A stretch of DNA of 64,000 bases from Fratercula arctica (GCA_947846985.1 CANTUZ010000026.1:54666730-54730729), one strand, 5' to 3'; positions 1 through 12,886 are shown, counted from the stretch's first letter. Made by a program: numbers and translations. The notes: a model not told the origin generated them from the sequence alone.

Positions 1-1027
1 ATGTAGTAAATTCCACATAAATTGAGGTACTGCGTTTTCAAAACATGTAAAGCCCAGATGAAGTAAATGCAGCTAAGAAAAAGCATATATTAATGCCTGG
101 AGGATAAAACAAACCTGATAACCAACAAAGCATTTTGTACAATGCTTTAAATAATTGATTCTAAATGTCCAGACTCTATTGGTGGAAACAGTACTTAAAC
201 CAAGAGGTGGTAAAGAGCTTAATGATTTGGACAACCCTGTTCGGATAGCATAATATATGATTTATCTCGAGTTTTACTTAGAATGGTTACTATATATATA
301 AAAATACTCCAGATTTTTGTTGCTATACTTCACTGTTTCTCTTCTAATTTGAGTGTATCAAGTATTCGTAATGCACACCAGTGAGAGCTGAAGAGGAGAA
401 ATAAATGTCATGTAGCCACCTATCTGTGGTATCAAAACCAGCAATTCTGTTTTAAAGAGCTGAACTCCATAATTTCAGTATTGCCAGGAGAGCCACTCCC
501 ACATACTCTAACTCCCTGGAAATCTTTCAACCTCCTATCCTCAGGCTCTGACCTCTCTGTATACTGCGTCTGTGGGGTACAGCTACTGTATCACAAAGAC
601 TTGGGGCTACAAGTTATTTTTGAATGCTTTCAACACTACTGTTTCTCTGCAGTCCTTTGATGCCAAAGGCACAGGACCCTGTGCAAGGGCATGTACTGCT
701 TCCCGGAGCCTGATACTTCTGCTATGTGCTCTGACACATCCAAGTGCTGTCTTCTCAGCCCTGTCTTTCTCCAAAAGGGGTGAGTCTCTAGCTCTAAATG
801 CAGCAATATTGTCTCTGAAACTCTTTTATATTTCACTTAGTTGTTAAACATCGACAATGCTCTTTAAACAAGACTAGAAGTCAAAAAAGATAGCAGTTTA
901 TTTTTTGAGTGATGTGATGGGTTTTAATTTACAAAGTTCAGAGTAGATGTCTACACCAGAGTCTCGTTTCCCCTGTTCCATGTCAATGCTTTAATATGAC
1001 TTCTCCTTGCTTTCAGCCAAATTTGAT

Positions 1028-1046
1028 GGGGTAGGGGGTGGGGGGG
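1028..1046 (+). other. Potential G-quadruplex run
   Basis: Runs of four, five and seven guanines are separated by two bases and one base. The seven-G run can be split into two triplets, so the canonical four-G-tract pattern is satisfied within 19 bases. A further GGG lies a dozen bases downstream. No promoter or gene is recognised nearby, so any function is unknown. Confidence 0.5.
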
Positions 1047-1525
1047 ATGACGATGACGGGATGGACCAAAGAGAAAACAACCAACCAATCAAACCCCACC
1101 CCCCAAAACAGACAGTCCTATTCTGTCAGAAATCCTATACTGTAGATACAATGGGGGAAAGGAGAAACAAAGATGTTTGGTCTCTAACACTTCGCCATTT
1201 TCTTCTCTATGGAAGACATTAGAAGCAATAGATACTTGATTATTTGGCACACTGATAAGAAGTGATGTTAAGATAGGTGGCTTTAGAAGAAAATGCAGCT
1301 AATGAAACATGAAGCTTGCAATAATATGCAGTTAATCAATTTCTCCTTGTAGCCATATGCATATTTATGCAAACTATAGTTTTCAGAGATGCTCCCTGAA
1401 ATCCTATTAACCTGATGGTCAGCAAGGATGGAGGTTATAAGCTTTACTTTCCCTGAATTGGAACCAGAACTTCATGAACCAAGCAATTGCTTAACTAGTT
1501 GTGGGTTTGGGTACTCTCTTATCTT

Positions 1526-1549
1526 GGTGGGGGCGGGGGGGGGAGGTGG
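1526..1549 (+). other. Potential G-quadruplex run
   Basis: A G-rich stretch holds a five-G run and a nine-G run separated by one C, followed by two GG pairs. Four G-triplets with short loops can be drawn. It is the densest G tract of the first 20 kb and stands out against AT-rich flanks. Confidence 0.5.
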
Positions 1550-2999
1550 AAAGTAAGCTGGCCTACAAAAATGTTTCCTGACAAACCCTTCAGTAAAAGA
1601 TGAGTGTCCATTGAAACAATTGCCAGATTAATTTACAGGTCACAGATTAAACAGGCAGTTTTTTTAACCTTTGGTGATAGTTCCCCTAAGGGGAACTAAT
1701 GCAGGACTGATTTTATTCTGGAAATAAATCGACTCAGTACAAACGTACAACTTTTACAGTAACTTTTTAATTTAAATGATTTTTAAATTATGAATTTTCA
1801 GTGGAATTCCATTAAAAAATCCCTCAGGCAAATATGTAGCAAGTGAAATACTGATATTAATATATGACTTATTATTCTAAAGTTAAATTTAATTACTAAA
1901 ATTCCTGTTTCTATCAGCTTCAAGCATTTTAGCAGGATCTTGATGAAATTTTAATTTGTAATGTAGTTTAAGGACTAATGTTTAGACTAGTTAAATTTTA
2001 TTAGTGCCAGGATATGAAATTAATTTAAAATGAAGATGACTTCTTTTTTTCCAGTACATCTAATGTTTACTAAATGTAAATGTTATTACAGTTATCTGAA
2101 TTGCCTAAGCATAAGATGCCCACACTTGACTTGAAATATCACTGCTTTTCATGCTGTTACTTTTTGTATAAGATCATGAAAGGATAATGCCATAAGTATT
2201 CAGTTGCATTGATTGGTAGTCTCAGTGTATAGTCTACCATGATTTTGAAAGTACAGAGGCAAGCAGAAATAATTATGCTTTGGAGTTCACAGTCAAATAA
2301 TGAATATCATTCCTTTCAGGCATCTTTGCAGAATTAAATTCAATAAATTATTCTAGCTTCTCCCCTTGACTTCCTCATGAATCTCAATTATGGCACACAG
2401 AGGGGAACTGGAGAGTGAGACAACAATGAACTGGCAGACATGTCTTGCGAGGGAGTCAAAAAAGGACAAAGAGAAGGTGAACACTACTTCTAAAATATTT
2501 TGGTAACAGGAAGACATTCTAGGTGACAAAGAGCAGTTATTCAAAAGTGAATTGCAGAAGGGATGTCACTGAATCTGACTTCTGAAATAAACTTCATTTC
2601 CTGGGAGAATTAAGGAAAGATACTTCTTTTAATTCCTTTCTATACTAACAGGGAGATTGTGGGTATCGAACAGTTTAGTGACAGGGTTTTTGGAAACCCT
2701 GTATTTGCCCTGTGTTTGGGAGTATTTGCCTATTTCTCATTAAAACCCTTCACTACTTTTTTAAGATTTTCACATTCTTTATTACACATAAAAGTGGTAT
2801 AGATGTTGAGCTACATGACAACCATGAAAGTACGACTTCGCAACGAAGCCCTCCTAAACCCTTTGTTTTGTCTTTTGCTGGTCATATCATTCTTCATATT
2901 GTAGCACTAAGCACCAAGGCTTAGTCCTCTAAAGTCTGTTATATTTTTCTAACACTCCAGACTTTCCACATTGGAGTTATCTCCTATCTGATTGACTCA

Positions 3000-3027
3000 A
3001 TTAAGGCAGAGTGCTATCTGCCTTAAT
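3000..3027. other. Inverted repeat, 11-bp stem
   Basis: The arms 3000-3010 and 3017-3027 are perfect reverse complements (core TTAAGGCAG / CTGCCTTAA) around a 6-base loop. No gene end is recognised beside it, so it is recorded as a structure only. Confidence 0.7.
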
Positions 3028-3542
3028 CACATAAACTCTCTCTCTATTTTTTTAAACCTCTCACTTGAAAAATTAAGATCTTAACTTATAGGTTAATTTT
3101 TGTTTATCTTACAATTCAGATAAGCACTATCATCTTATTGTTGCTTAAGACTTGTTTTCTGTGGTCCAGCATTCATTAGTGTTCACTAGAATCAGACAGA
3201 AAATACCACCATAGTTTGCCATTTGATTAAAGAGGGATGAAATATTTATTGGGTATTGTGAATGCCAGGGTCCCACCTGTCGGTAGTGTTTTTTCTCCAG
3301 TGTGTGCCCAGTAAATCAAAATCTCTATAATAACCCAATCATCTGTAGAATTTATTATTCTAATATCTAAATTGACATCTCTATGTATATCCAGTTCCTG
3401 TCTCAGGAGACTAGAGTAGTATCTTAGTATTATCTAAGCAGATCTTCATTTATACTTCTCTCTTAGAAGATGCATTTAAGCCATGCCTTGATCTTTCCTT
3501 AAAATCTGTATTTTACAATGTTGCTTTACCAACTTAAAACTC

Positions 3543-3558
3543 TTTTTTTTTTTTTTTT
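3543..3558. repeat. Poly(T) tract, 16 bases
   Basis: Uninterrupted T16. It could be the antisense tail of an old retrocopy, but no recognisable body adjoins it; simple slippage is as likely. Confidence 0.8.
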
Positions 3559-6500
3559 GAGCAATACCTACCTGTGTTAAATCACAGCTTCCGTTTTTTC
3601 ACATCGCTATTACCTCTATGATATTTGGTTACATCTTTCATCAACAGGTCAAGCTCGATTTTTTTAGTGTGTTCACTCCTTGTTTATTAAAGGATTCTTT
3701 TCAAACTTCCTTCATTTCTTCATTTAAAGTTGATCTTATTAATTGTGTCAGCTTCCGTTCAGAAACTTATTACTTCCCAAGCACCTAGCAGACTGCATCT
3801 CCTCAAGAGAGATCATTTTTTCGCAAGTCTTCCCAGTTAGTCAAGCATCCCTCAATCTTCCAAATACCTTTCTACTCTAATTTGCTGTGGCAGTGGTACA
3901 TTCCTCTTACTGACTTTTTAGGTTTCCTAGAGCAGCAGCTGAACTCTCCCTGTGGTCTTTCTCACTTCCTGTACTCAAATCCACAGATACATGTCTACAG
4001 TTGAAGCCTGTTTACTTCTACAAAGCACTTCAAAACTCAGTTTTCTTGCTTAGCTTTTCCTTCGTGGTTTCTACTTTTAGACCACAATTAAGTGACTAAT
4101 TGTAATGTTGTCTGTGCAGCATTATCAGCTGCAGGCAGCTTACACATCTCCTTTTGAAGAAAAGTTGGTGTGGTGACAAACGCTGTCTTAAAAATTCCAA
4201 TCAATATATAGCAGTATCAGCAACAGTAATAGTAATTTGTTCCAGTACGAACCTGAAATCAAACAAATAAAATGTATGCTGGTAGCTCACCCGTAAATTG
4301 GAAACTGCTGTTCTAAAGCTTATAAATTGACCTTTGCTGAAATGCAGCATCATTTTGAACTACTAGGGAAATTTTTTTCCTCCTCCCCTCACATGAAAAG
4401 TAAATTAAATTATGAAAATTTTTATGTAAGAAATGTTATTTCACATAATTCAAGATGCCAAAAACTATTTCTTCCATGAGTTTCTAGGAGAGTGTGAAAA
4501 AAATTTGTTTTTGACTCCATGAGCATGTCAACAAACAGATGAATGCCAATAAAACAATATAATAAAAAATGTGAAGGCTGATAAAGTAGAAGGTATTTTT
4601 TCTTAAATTTAGTAATCAACAGTATATTTCACTGTATAAACAGTGACCTGTTATCATATTTCAGTGACTTCTCATTGAAAAAACCTATGACAAAAGGCCC
4701 TGGAACATATTCTGGATTCTTTTCTATTGCACAAGTGAGGAGGGATCATTATGTGTGAAATATGGATGACAGACATCTAACTAACTTTTCTACACTGTTA
4801 GAAATTTTTCTTGCATTATCTTCCAGCTACATCAGAGAAGACAGAGAAAGACACACTTACAAACAAAAACTGAGTTGTGAAAATGTGGTTTGACATACTT
4901 TGCTTCCCTTACCTGCTCCAGGTACATTGATATGTAGGGGAGAAGGGGAACCCACCCAAACAAAACTGAGAAAATGTTGGCAGCTTAAATAATTAGCATA
5001 GTAGGTTTTAGGTTTTGTCTTTCAGTACTGCTGCTGCTCACCTTCATCCCTTCCCGATTATTGCTGAGAGAGCTCCTAGTTCAGTTGCCCCAATATGTAC
5101 TTCTCTCTGTTTTCTGTTCTTGCCCTATTACAAAGTGGCACTCATTATTACTGAGATTGCAGAAGCTCAGGTCAATTAAGTGTATACAAAGTAGTTGGTT
5201 ACCATAGGTCCAAGACAGGATTTGCCTTCTTATTTGGTTGCCTTCAAATGGCAAGCTTATCATCATTAGGGACTGTGGTGTCCCAGCACTTCCTTTCTGG
5301 AGTATTTAAGATTTCTTCTCTTGATGGGAGGGATTCAGGAGAGTGGGGGAAATCTAAGTTCAAGACATAACTTATTCCTTATTTGTATGCTGGTTGTATT
5401 TTTTTCATGCCACCAGCACTATTGCAGTCTGATTTATGCAAGACTGATGAAGGTGCCTGGAAGAGGAGTGACTGCCCTACAAGGTAACATCACCACAGTG
5501 TCTCACACACACAAACCTTGAGATGTGTCAGGACTAGGGATACCATCTGTAAATTTTTTAACCTGAGACATGGTGAAACATAAGAGGATTGAAAATTTAG
5601 CTGGAGGCGTAGCATAAATGGGATGGGAATTCGGTTTTGTGAAGAATAAGAAACAGCTTTAGGAGAGATAGGGTCTATACAGATAAGAAGTGTCCTCACG
5701 GAAGGAACAGCTGGCATCGGTATTTAAAACATGGAGGGACTGCCAGTAGACGGGAAGAGGAATAGGTACACAGACAAAATAAAAATGTGCTTGAGAAAAG
5801 ACAAAGAACTGTTATGAAAATAGATACTGTGTAGGAGCTAGTAAAGTGTTGTCAGTGAAACCTGTAGAGTGGACAAAACCTCAGATATTTTTAATAGGAA
5901 TATGAAGAAAAAGGCTAAAGTAAAGAAGCAACTGGATAAGTGTGTTTGGCTCATTTGTAATGACAGAGAACTAATATAATTTACACCAATACAGTTATCT
6001 ATGGACTTCTGTGGAATTGACCTAATGGAACTGAGATGTTTTGCTAAAGGGAAAATTAATAACAGAATAAAATAAAACATTATGCCAATGACAGAGAAAT
6101 AGCCATTGATGGACCTGTGTGAGAAGGAAAGGTATATTTCACATTCAGGCACAGTAAGTATTTTCAAAAGACATTAGGAACAGATATATCTGAACAAACG
6201 TGCTTTATTCCATAAAATTTTGAAAGTTTCACCTTTTCATTTATGTGGACTTTGTATCAAGAAGTTGGCCAAAGTCAGAAATAAGGACATAATAAGAGTA
6301 GACTAGAAAATTTTATGTGTTACTGAATCTTATATCTTTGTTGTTATGTGCAACTCTACTTTTAACTGTAGAAGTCAATAGGGGGACTGACAGAATTTTT
6401 AACTAATACCTGGAATTTGAGTTTCCCCCCAAAAAACTGGACACACTACATTCTATTAAATTCAGTCCTGTCTTAAAGCAAAACAAAACTGAACTGCTTT

Positions 6501-7272
6501 ACTGTCACTTGTTTTCTGCTGGAAAATAACATACTAGAATTGAATATAACTATCATAAATCACTGAAGATTAAATTTGATTACAAATGTTTGAAGTACAA
6601 TATGCATGACAAATAAAATTATGAAACAAACACTTTCAGCCAACAGACTGTAGTTTGATTAACTGCTGTAAGTTGTTATACTTCTCTGTTAATAGTAACA
6701 ACCAACTATTCTCAGTTTAAGCAAACCTTTTGATTGTTTCTCTGTGTTCAATGCTTTCATAAAGACCTGTTGTAGGAAGGCTGATGGTCAATGTTGAGTG
6801 GTACATCAAAAATGTTTCAGTTTAAGGAAAATTTAACGGGCAGATGTAAACTGACCACAGAAACTAAGATCTATTTGATTGTCTCCACAATGCTTTTACT
6901 AATCAAAAGTCTTAATAAACTCATAATTTTGACTCCTCCCTCAGCTCTTTTTAGAATCATTTCATGTATTTATAATTTATTTTAAAGGCAAGCATATCAG
7001 GCATAGGAAACTTGTACAACACTACTGGATCTTTACATACTATTGGTTCAGAAAAGCAGGCTATTCGTCAGTCACAAATCCCACCTCTTCATCCATTTTC
7101 AGATAGCCTTTATTACATGCATTAGAGGAATTTTGAAAGGAACTACATAGAGAGAGCTAAGACTAGGCACACGTTTTGAACAAGAGCACAAACCATTAAA
7201 AGTAGCTTTTCTACAAAATTTCCACATAGAACGCATAAAAAATCCATCTTGCACTTCCTCAAGATAATCCTT

Positions 7273-8155
7273 CATAGAATCATAGACTAATAGAACAGGT
7301 TGGGTTGGAACAGACCTTAAAAATCACCTTGTTCCATCCCCCCCTGCCACGGGCAGGGACATCTCCCACTAGACTGGGTTGCTCAAAGCCCCATCCAGCC
7401 TGGCCTTCAACACTTCCAGGGATGGGGCATCCACAGCTTCTCTGGGCAACCTGTTGCTGTGTCTCACCCACCATCCCAGTAAAGAATTTCTTCCTGATAT
7501 CCAATCTAAATCTACCCTCCTTCAGTTTAAAACTATTACCCCTCACCCTATCACTACACACCCTCATAAAGAGTCCCTCCCCATCTTTTCTGTAGGCTCC
7601 CTTTAAGTACTGGAAGGTTGCTATAAGGTCTCCTTGGAGCCTTCTTTTCCCCAAACTGAACAACCCCAACTTTCTCAGCCTGTCTTCACAGGAGTAGTGC
7701 TCCAGACCTCTGATCATCTTCGTGGCCCTCTGATGGACTCGCTCCAACAGGTCCTTGTCCTTCTTGTGCTGGGGACTCCAAAGCTGGACACAGTACTCCA
7801 GGTGGGGGTCTCACCAGAGCAGAGTAGAGGGGCAGAATCACCTCCCTCGACCTGCTGGTCACTTTTCTTCTGATGCAGCCCAGGATACAGTTGGCTTTCT
7901 CGTCTGCAAGCACACATTGTCAGGTCATGTTGAGCTTCTCATCCACCACCACCACCCCAAAGTCTCCTCAGGACTGCTCTCAAGCCATTCTCCCCCCAAC
8001 CTGTATATGTGCTTGAGATTGCCCCAACCCACATGCAGTGTCTTGCACTTGGCCTTGTTGAATTTCATGAGGTTCTCACAAGCCCACCTCTCAAGCCTGT
8101 TAAGGTCCCTCTGGATGGCATCCCTCCCCTCCAGCATGTAGACTGTTCCACACAG
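7273..8155 (-). mobile_element. CR1 LINE, 5'-truncated 3' end with decayed ORF2
   Basis: The low-coordinate end carries the CR1 3' terminus: degenerate 8-bp tail units (CATAGAAT, CATAGACT at 7273-7288), then the conserved 3'UTR block. Reading leftward on the minus strand, three frames in turn give the C-terminal part of ORF2, the CR1 reverse transcriptase. These are 8137-7925 (contains [15 protein letters not shown]), 7913-7686 (contains [17 protein letters not shown]) and 7747-7280 (contains [14 protein letters not shown], then [11 protein letters not shown]). Frame changes between these blocks mean it is dead. The endonuclease and catalytic RT core are missing, as expected from 5' truncation during target-primed reverse transcription. 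Confidence 0.93.
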
Positions 8156-8207
8156 CTCGGGTCACGTCCCATTTGAGGAAGACCTAGGGGAGAATCATTC
8201 TCACTGA

Positions 8208-8306
8208 GGGCTTGTCTACATGGGAAACTTTTTGCAAAGTAAGATACCATGCAGTAAAATCATGTCATAACTTTATGCCTGCTACCTTCCTAGTGTAAAC
8301 ATCTAC
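8208..8306. mobile_element. Possible degraded MITE (non-autonomous DNA transposon)
   Basis: A left end containing GGGCTTGTCTACA faces a right end containing TGTAAACATCTAC about 100 bp away. As inverted repeats the cores TTGTCTACA and ATGTTTACA match at 7 of 9 positions. From memory, short elements with GCTTGTCTACAC-like termini are common in bird, crocodile and turtle genomes; that is recollection, not a search. No clear target duplication is seen. It begins about 50 bp beyond the 5' edge of the neighbouring CR1. Confidence 0.35.
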
Positions 8307-8771
8307 AGTTGCTTATATGGAGGTTTTTCAGCAAACAACATAAATTCACTGAGACCACATATCTGCACATCTTGTCCAGCAGCTTGCTTTCAACACGCTG
8401 GACCCACTCTAATGCCCTACTTGAATCTTCCTTTGCTTATCCCTTTCCCATATTTCTTCAGCCTACAGTACAACTCAGGGTAGGATGGTTTGATTACACC
8501 AAATATATTCCTAAATTGAATGATTCAATCATGATGTGATGATTAAGTAATAAAATCATTCAATCTTTCTGAGTTGTGTCTTTTCATAATATCTCACTAA
8601 CCCTACCAATAACCATTAAGGCCTTGATGAAAATTGTATATGTCTGGAACACTTTAACAAATTTAACAAAGATTTAATGAAAATGCATGAAAGACCGAGG
8701 ATCTCATGCAGGATAAACCCATTCAAGTTTTAATGCAGAAGTAAATGGTAAAAGGAGAACCTCACAAATCA

Positions 8772-8789
8772 GCACCATTATAATGGTGC
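8772..8789. other. Perfect 18-bp palindrome
   Basis: GCACCATTATAATGGTGC is its own reverse complement with no spacer. Perfect 18-bp palindromes are expected about once or less in a window of this size and composition. No adjoining gene suggests a role. Confidence 0.8.
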
Positions 8790-10927
8790 CTTGGAGTGAA
8801 GTTTCCATGTATCATATTATAATTTTTCCTGAAGCAATTTATAGCAGATTACCTGATAGCATTTAGGAGCTAGTTATCTTTCTGAAAGAAGCATCTCAGT
8901 GGAGCTCTTAATTGAAAAAAAAACATGTGTTTTTTGGTTGGTTTCTTTTTCTGAGAAACTTTAATCTGGTGATCAAATGCAAAAACCTATCTGTTATCCC
9001 TCTTTTATTCAACAACTTTACAGACCCCAGTGGAAATGATTTTCTTTATTATACATTTCAAGTTTAAAGTACTCTATTATCTCAAAATGCTTTTCAAAAC
9101 TTATCTTTTAGTTTAGCAGATTACCTCTTTAAGGATATATTTCAAAGTTGTTACGCACACAGGAAGTTGAGTCAAGACACAGGAGAAAAAAAAACAACAA
9201 AAAAAGCAGGAATGATCTTATGATTTTATCATCGACTATATTATCTTTTCATTAGCCATTACTAGACACATGTATGTGACAGAGGTCTCTGGTGTAACAG
9301 TTTGTGGGTATATTTTTAAAGGTTTTCCTAAAAGCAGCAGTCATGTGCTTTCTCAGCTTAGATAAGTTTTATGCATCTCTTTCTTAACATAGCAATCACC
9401 TCCAGAGTACACTGGGCCAGGCAATGGCAGGGTCCCAGAACCTGACAGATCGAATTTTCTGTCAGGTTGGTAGGGGGAAGCATCCACAAACTAGAGAAAA
9501 GCAAATTACAGTTTGAAAATGCATTTGAACTTTCTTGAAAAAAAAAAACCCAAAACATTGATTCTTTTTAACATTATGCCCATTCTTGCCTTTTGTCAAT
9601 GTGCTATTGAAAGCAACTCTTAACCTGAGACTGCTTCTCACTTCTCCTCTTTCAGTTCCAAAATTAGGTCCCTTCAAAATGTGCAACACAGACATGAGAC
9701 CTAAGGCCAGCAAACCTTTCTTTGAGTCTTCCAATGAAATGGTCAATTGATGAAGCAGATAGTAAAACAAGATGTTGAACTATGTCCAATCCACATGTCT
9801 TGTGGATAAAGGAAAGGCTCCAGAGGCATTTTTTCACTGCAAGATGACAAGTTAACTCCAGAATTTAACTCATTAGCCCTGTCCCTTGGGCTGTTTTGCT
9901 TACCCAGATTCCAGTCTGCAAATGGCTTTATTTCCTCTTCTGTATTTGAGTTGAGTAGGGACTGATCTTGATTTTGTTCCTCAGGCAGAGTTTGTAACCA
10001 TTAAAATATTTGTCTGTGTTGTACCTTATTCTCCCAGGTGAAGAGACATCTCTGGTTAGTCCAGGGGAAAGGCCTAAGTCTAGATTGCCACACTGATACT
10101 GCTCTTTTCAGGCTTCTGCTCTGTGAAATCGAGATGAACCTCCATCTTGGCCTCACCCAGATTTGATTCCAAAAGGTTAAGTGTGAATGCCTTGTACCCC
10201 ATTATCAGTTGACATAAACCATTTTTTCTTCCATGCTTCTGTTTCATATATTGCCTGTCAAAGTTTAATTTAGTTCAAAAGATTGAGGTTTTTCTTTAGA
10301 ATTGACATAGAAAATGATAAAAATAATACTTTAACCTATTTTAAGAAAGAATTAACTTGTAGACTTTATGTTTTTGTCCTTTTTTATTACAGAGCTACTC
10401 AGTAAATAGTGGAGACAGAGTCTTTTAAAAATAACTTCAAGGACATCATATTTGTTGACAGTCAAACAGAAAAAAGTTTTATCCTTTTCTCACTTTGTCA
10501 TCTTTATTGACTGTGTCATCGGTCAGTGTGAAAGGAGCTTTGGATCCCATATAGCTGCCTTCATGGGTGAACTGGTGTGTTTTACACTGTCTCAGTGCTC
10601 TGAGTGATAAGAGGCTTTTTGGAAAGCAGATTAGAGGGAACAAAGTATTTGCTTAACAATATTTTAACATTCCTCAGACAAATGCATGTTTTTTTCCCCC
10701 TTCTGTCCATTATGTCACATTATCCATCATTTCTAGGTTTTGAAGAAAAAGTTGTAAGGAGACTTGATCTGGTATAGCTAAGACAATGCAAAATATTTGA
10801 CGTGGTTCTGTTTTGCCTTCTTTGCTACTGCAGAAGTAAGACAAAATTATTTTTCCTCCTCTGAATTAGCTTAATAGATGACAGTATTTCCCTGAAGGGA
10901 ACGAAACCAAGCAACGAGCCAACCAGG

Positions 10928-10952
10928 AAAAAAAAAAAAAAAAAAAAAAAAA
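10928..10952. repeat. Poly(A) tract, 25 bases
   Basis: Uninterrupted A25 preceded by an A/C-rich stretch. It may be the tail of an unrecognised retrocopy or simple slippage; the roughly 100 bp upstream look like nothing I know. Confidence 0.8.
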
Positions 10953-11059
10953 CACGACAGGTCTTACGTTGACTATTTAAATAAACCTTAAATTTTCAAA
11001 ATTATTGTATCAGACTGGCACTCAATACAGTTGTTAATTTACACACTTGGTGGTCTTTT

Positions 11060-11165
11060 AAATACCTACAGGGATGTTGGCTCAACCGGTTCCCTGGGCA
11101 GCCTGTTCCAATGCTTGGCGACCCTTTCAGTGAAGAAATTTTTCTTAATATCCAAGAGGCTTGCT
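11060..11165 (-). mobile_element. CR1 LINE fragment
   Basis: About 100 bp resemble the antisense of the late CR1 ORF2 segment that normally encodes the conserved '[12 protein letters not shown]' region: a CTGGGCAGCCTGTTCCAATG block followed by CCCTTTCAGTGAAGAAATTTTT. The tail and 3'UTR are not recognisable on the low-coordinate side, so the copy is broken at both ends. It is older or more decayed than the copies at 7.3 and 57.7 kb. Confidence 0.7.
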
Positions 11166-12089
11166 CAGGCCTCTCCAGAAAAATGGGTCTGATTGCTTGG
11201 GCTGGCAAACACTTGCCCAGCCCAGAGCATGTCCAGTACTGCCATCACAGGAACATTTTGGGGCGAGGGATGGCAGCAAAAAGTTTTGACACTTCACAGC
11301 GAAAGCCCAGGTTAACTTTAAAGTCTTTTCTCAAAGAACTCTTGAATACTATCTTCAGTGAAATTGAATTCATTTTTAATATTAAAATAATGTTAAAGTT
11401 AAAATCAGAAAGGCATTGAAACAAAATAGAAATTATTATATTCAAGCAGGATCTAAGTTATTGCAGTTATTGTCATGTAAATGTCATTCACTTCTTCTGA
11501 CACGTCAGATAAATAACCTAATTTGCAAAATTATTTTCTCTGAGCTTCTTATTTAAAAACTATTCAAGCAAACCTAATTCACTCTAAATTCAGACTGTAA
11601 TTAGCCTTGTAGAGCTGAAAGTCTAAAAGAACAACAAGTGTCTAGGTAAAAATCTAAGAATACTTATAGGTGTCCCTGGTCAGTAGTATTACTGATGACA
11701 GATGCTAAATTGTGCCTTGTTAAATCATATGATAGCCTAGTCAGACCGGCATGTGGATGTTATTGCAAGTTTACACTTTTAAGACCCTCCTCTAGGATTT
11801 ATTTATAGATGTATGCTTGTATATATAAATTACCTGAACTGTACACTGCTAGCTGTCAAACACAAGTCACTTAATTTTTTCCACTCCCTAACTACTACTG
11901 ATGCTAAGGATTTTAAGATTGCAATTGCCACATACAAAAAGCACTAGAATTTCTCTGTCTAGAAGATTTCCTTAAAATAGTGCTTAACTGCATTTCAAAT
12001 ATGATTTTAAAAAGTCTTGGTTAAGAGATCACATATTAAGGATTACCAATCATTGAAGACACCTGTCTTCTGTTTTATATTGTAACAAT

Positions 12090-12120
12090 TGTTTTTTTTT
12101 TTTCTTTTTTTTTCTTTTAG
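12090..12120 (+). other. Polypyrimidine tract ending in TTTTAG
   Basis: A 30-base T-rich run interrupted by single Cs ends in TTTTAG and resembles a strong 3' splice acceptor. The sequence after it does not open a long frame, and no partner donor or homologous exon is recognised. I record it as a T-rich simple repeat with splice-like form, not as an exon boundary. Confidence 0.3.
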
Positions 12121-12808
12121 AAAAGTTGAAGTACAGAGGTTGTCTTTTGCTCTAGAAATGTACTGAATATCAGATACTGAATTTTTATAGTTGCCGAAAG
12201 AATAAAGCTAAAAATCTAAAATATTTAAAAAATATGTTTGTTTGAAAACAAAAACCAGAAACAAACAAGTGAAATAAAAAACTACCCTCCGTAGGGTTGA
12301 ATTAGACAAACTTTGGGGCTGAGTTATACCCCTTAAACAACTTTTTAACAAAACTAAAGCAGAACAAGAAAATTTTAGGAAATCAGTCTCCAGATAAGTC
12401 AGTATGTTTTTAGTTTGTTTTCACTTGTCACATAAAAGCAGGCATACCCAGAAATCTTACTTCTGTCACACTAAATGAAATATCACCCTAAAATAATATT
12501 CCTAGATGACAGGCACGCCTATTAAAGGAATACAAAAGAAGTTTTATATTACAGTCATGTGGTTACCTTTATGTTTAATTTGGGATATATGAAGAAAATT
12601 TAAGAACAGATGCTAAAATTCAAAACCAGATATATTTCCCATTTCACTTCATGTGGCTAAGGTTCCTTGGTGTTTAAAAGTTAAAAATAGTGTACTAGCT
12701 GATATATCTTATTCCAGAATATAAATTGGTATTCGCACCACTGTTGCATTTATAGTTTTGTCTATACTTGCAAATTAACATACAGTGTAAGTTTTAAAGA
12801 AAAATATA

Positions 12809-12886
12809 TTGCTAATCAACTCCCTTCTTTGCTAATTAACTCCCTTATTTTGCTAATTAACTCCCTTATATTGCTAATTAACTTTA
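12809..12886 (+). repeat. Four-copy 20-21 bp tandem repeat with TAATTA cores
   Basis: The unit GCTAATTAACTCCCTT recurs with its GCTAAT starting at 12811, 12831, 12852 and 12873, so the spacing is 20, 21 and 21 bp. The first copy reads TAATCA and the other three TAATTA. The last copy keeps only its first half. TAATTA is the core bound by many homeodomain proteins. The repeat is seen directly; a regulatory role is inference only. Confidence 0.85.

Larger units (their letters stand above)
1..7272. other. Unassigned AT-rich intergenic or intronic sequence
   Basis: I recognise no gene or interspersed repeat here. Open frames are all under about 110 codons, overlap on both strands, often begin at GTG or TTG, and resemble nothing I know. 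The longest, 109 codons on the minus strand at 5838-6167, has low-complexity hydrophobic composition and no motif. Local features (G-runs near 1.0 and 1.5 kb, a hairpin at 3.0 kb, a T16 tract at 3543-3558) are listed separately. It is consistent with avian intergenic or deep intronic DNA; old, diverged repeats could be hidden in it. Confidence 0.6.

Noticed and set aside
5838..6167. 109-codon minus-strand hydrophobic frame
   Set aside because: Low-complexity composition expected from AT-rich sequence, with no motif or supporting context.
7305..8141. Overlapping plus-strand frames of 75-128 codons
   Set aside because: These are antisense shadows of the minus-strand CR1 ORF2 remnant.
12090..12180. 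Strong-looking 3' splice acceptor (T-rich tract ending TTTTAG)
   Set aside because: No long frame, donor site or known exon follows, and T-rich tracts are common throughout this window.
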